From NCBI GenBank assembly GCA_002707185.1, contig PAMF01000060.1, positions 2,040 to 7,957 on the forward strand: 5,918 nt of DNA, read 5' to 3'. The position numbers and the translations under genes are program-made. Source of the DNA: Chloroflexota bacterium. GTDB taxonomy: Bacteria > Chloroflexota > Dehalococcoidia > UBA3495. This document shows, piece by piece, positions 5,487 to 5,918 of this stretch (its first letter is position 1; the number at the start of each line of letters is the position of its first letter). The notes beneath the pieces were generated by a model that searched no databases, was not told the origin of the DNA, and saw only the letters and a program-made list of their open reading frames with translations.

Positions 5487-5918
5487 TTATATTTGACTTT
5501 TGTACCAATCTAGAATCTCACTCCCTGTCATCCAAATTACCCCCTCAAACTGTTTTATGTAATTAAAAATTTCATTGTAATATTTTATTCGGTGGGGGAC
5601 TCCGGTTATGTATGGGTGGGTGGAAATAGCCATGATTCGCGCGTTTATGGCTCCTTCATTGTAAAGGGTATCGAATTGGTCCTTCGTTCTTTCTAATAAT
5701 TCAGGGGACTTATGGTGTTGATCGAGGTAAATGGGGATATCATTTAATTCCAGAGTATAAGGTACAGATATCAGGCTTCCATTGGTCACCTTGATTGGAT
5801 ATGGTTGGTCATCATTACACCAGTCGCATACGTACTCGATCCCCTCCTCGGCCAAAATATCAGGAGTATCAAAAGTTTCGGCTAAACCAGGGCCCATCCA
5901 ACCTCGTGGTGCTATCCC
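5487..5918 (-). CDS. Polysaccharide deacetylase family protein (PuuE/CE4-like), C-terminal part
   Basis: The gene is cut by the right edge: the frame stays open upstream of the internal ATG at 5897, reading GIAPRGW before it, so 143 C-terminal residues are visible of a protein usually near 300. PRGWMGPGLAETFDT matches the segment after the third conserved motif of PuuE-like NodB/CE4 proteins. YVCDWCNDDQPYPI and STHPYITGVPHRIKYY, with its conserved His, match the later motifs, and the tail IWMTGSEILDWY is typical of the family. Members hydrolyse amide bonds, as in deacetylation of N-acetylated sugars or metal-independent allantoin hydrolysis by PuuE. The metal-binding Asp/His motifs would lie outside the window, so the activity cannot be judged. 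It ends 48 bases before the NHL gene and probably shares its transcript. The family is fairly sure; the substrate is unknown. Confidence 0.85.
   Translation of the reverse strand, partial: GIAPRGWMGPGLAETFDTPDILAEEGIEYVCDWCNDDQPYPIKVTNGSLISVPYTLELNDIPIYLDQHHKSPELLERTKDQFDTLYNEGAINARIMAISTHPYITGVPHRIKYYNEIFNYIKQFEGVIWMTGSEILDWYKSQI

Noticed and set aside
5487..5897. Taking the ATG at 5897 as the start of the deacetylase
   Set aside because: The frame is open to the window edge and the residues before it (PRGW) belong to a conserved family segment, so this Met is internal.

Overview
The window reads as a typical bacterial chromosome segment of moderate to low GC, with AT-rich intergenic gaps. 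All six recognisable genes lie on the minus strand, so transcription runs from high to low coordinates. The gene mix is a crotonase, a TcuA-like flavoprotein dehydrogenase, an OFA/MCT-like major facilitator, a cytosolic NHL propeller and a PuuE-like deacetylase. It resembles the catabolic gene stock of marine Chloroflexota such as SAR202 or Dehalococcoidia. That taxonomic guess is inference from gene content and style; no marker gene is present.

Layout in transcription order: (1) 5918-5487, the C-terminal part of a polysaccharide deacetylase/PuuE-like protein that runs off the right edge. (2) 5438-4401, a six-repeat NHL beta-propeller protein 48 bases downstream, probably in the same operon. 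(3) A 145-base gap with a good sigma70-type promoter (TTGTCC-17-TATCAT). (4) 4255-2759, a TcuA-like FAD-dependent dehydrogenase that starts at TTG behind a strong Shine-Dalgarno sequence. (5) A 116-base gap holding a perfect 21-bp inverted repeat with a 6-base loop. (6) 2642-1347, a 12-helix MFS transporter. (7) A 157-base gap with a second promoter (TTGCCA-17-TAGACT). (8) 1189-1004, a 61-residue acidic protein of unknown function with its own ribosome binding site, followed by a clear rho-independent terminator at 941-969. (9) 849-37, a crotonase-family protein whose active site looks like PaaG-type isomerases rather than enoyl-CoA hydratases.

The dehydrogenase and MFS transporter plausibly form an uptake-plus-oxidation pair for a small carboxylate, by analogy with tcuA/tcuC. 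The electron-transfer partner TcuB is missing from the window, and the transporter is of a different MFS family. The crotonase would act on an acyl-CoA and may be unrelated to its neighbours. The deacetylase/NHL pair may be a separate unit. No mobile element, CRISPR array, tRNA or rRNA was found. No stretch over 300 bases lacks a gene. The least explained items are the 21-bp inverted repeat, the small acidic gene, and the modified active sites of the crotonase and dehydrogenase.
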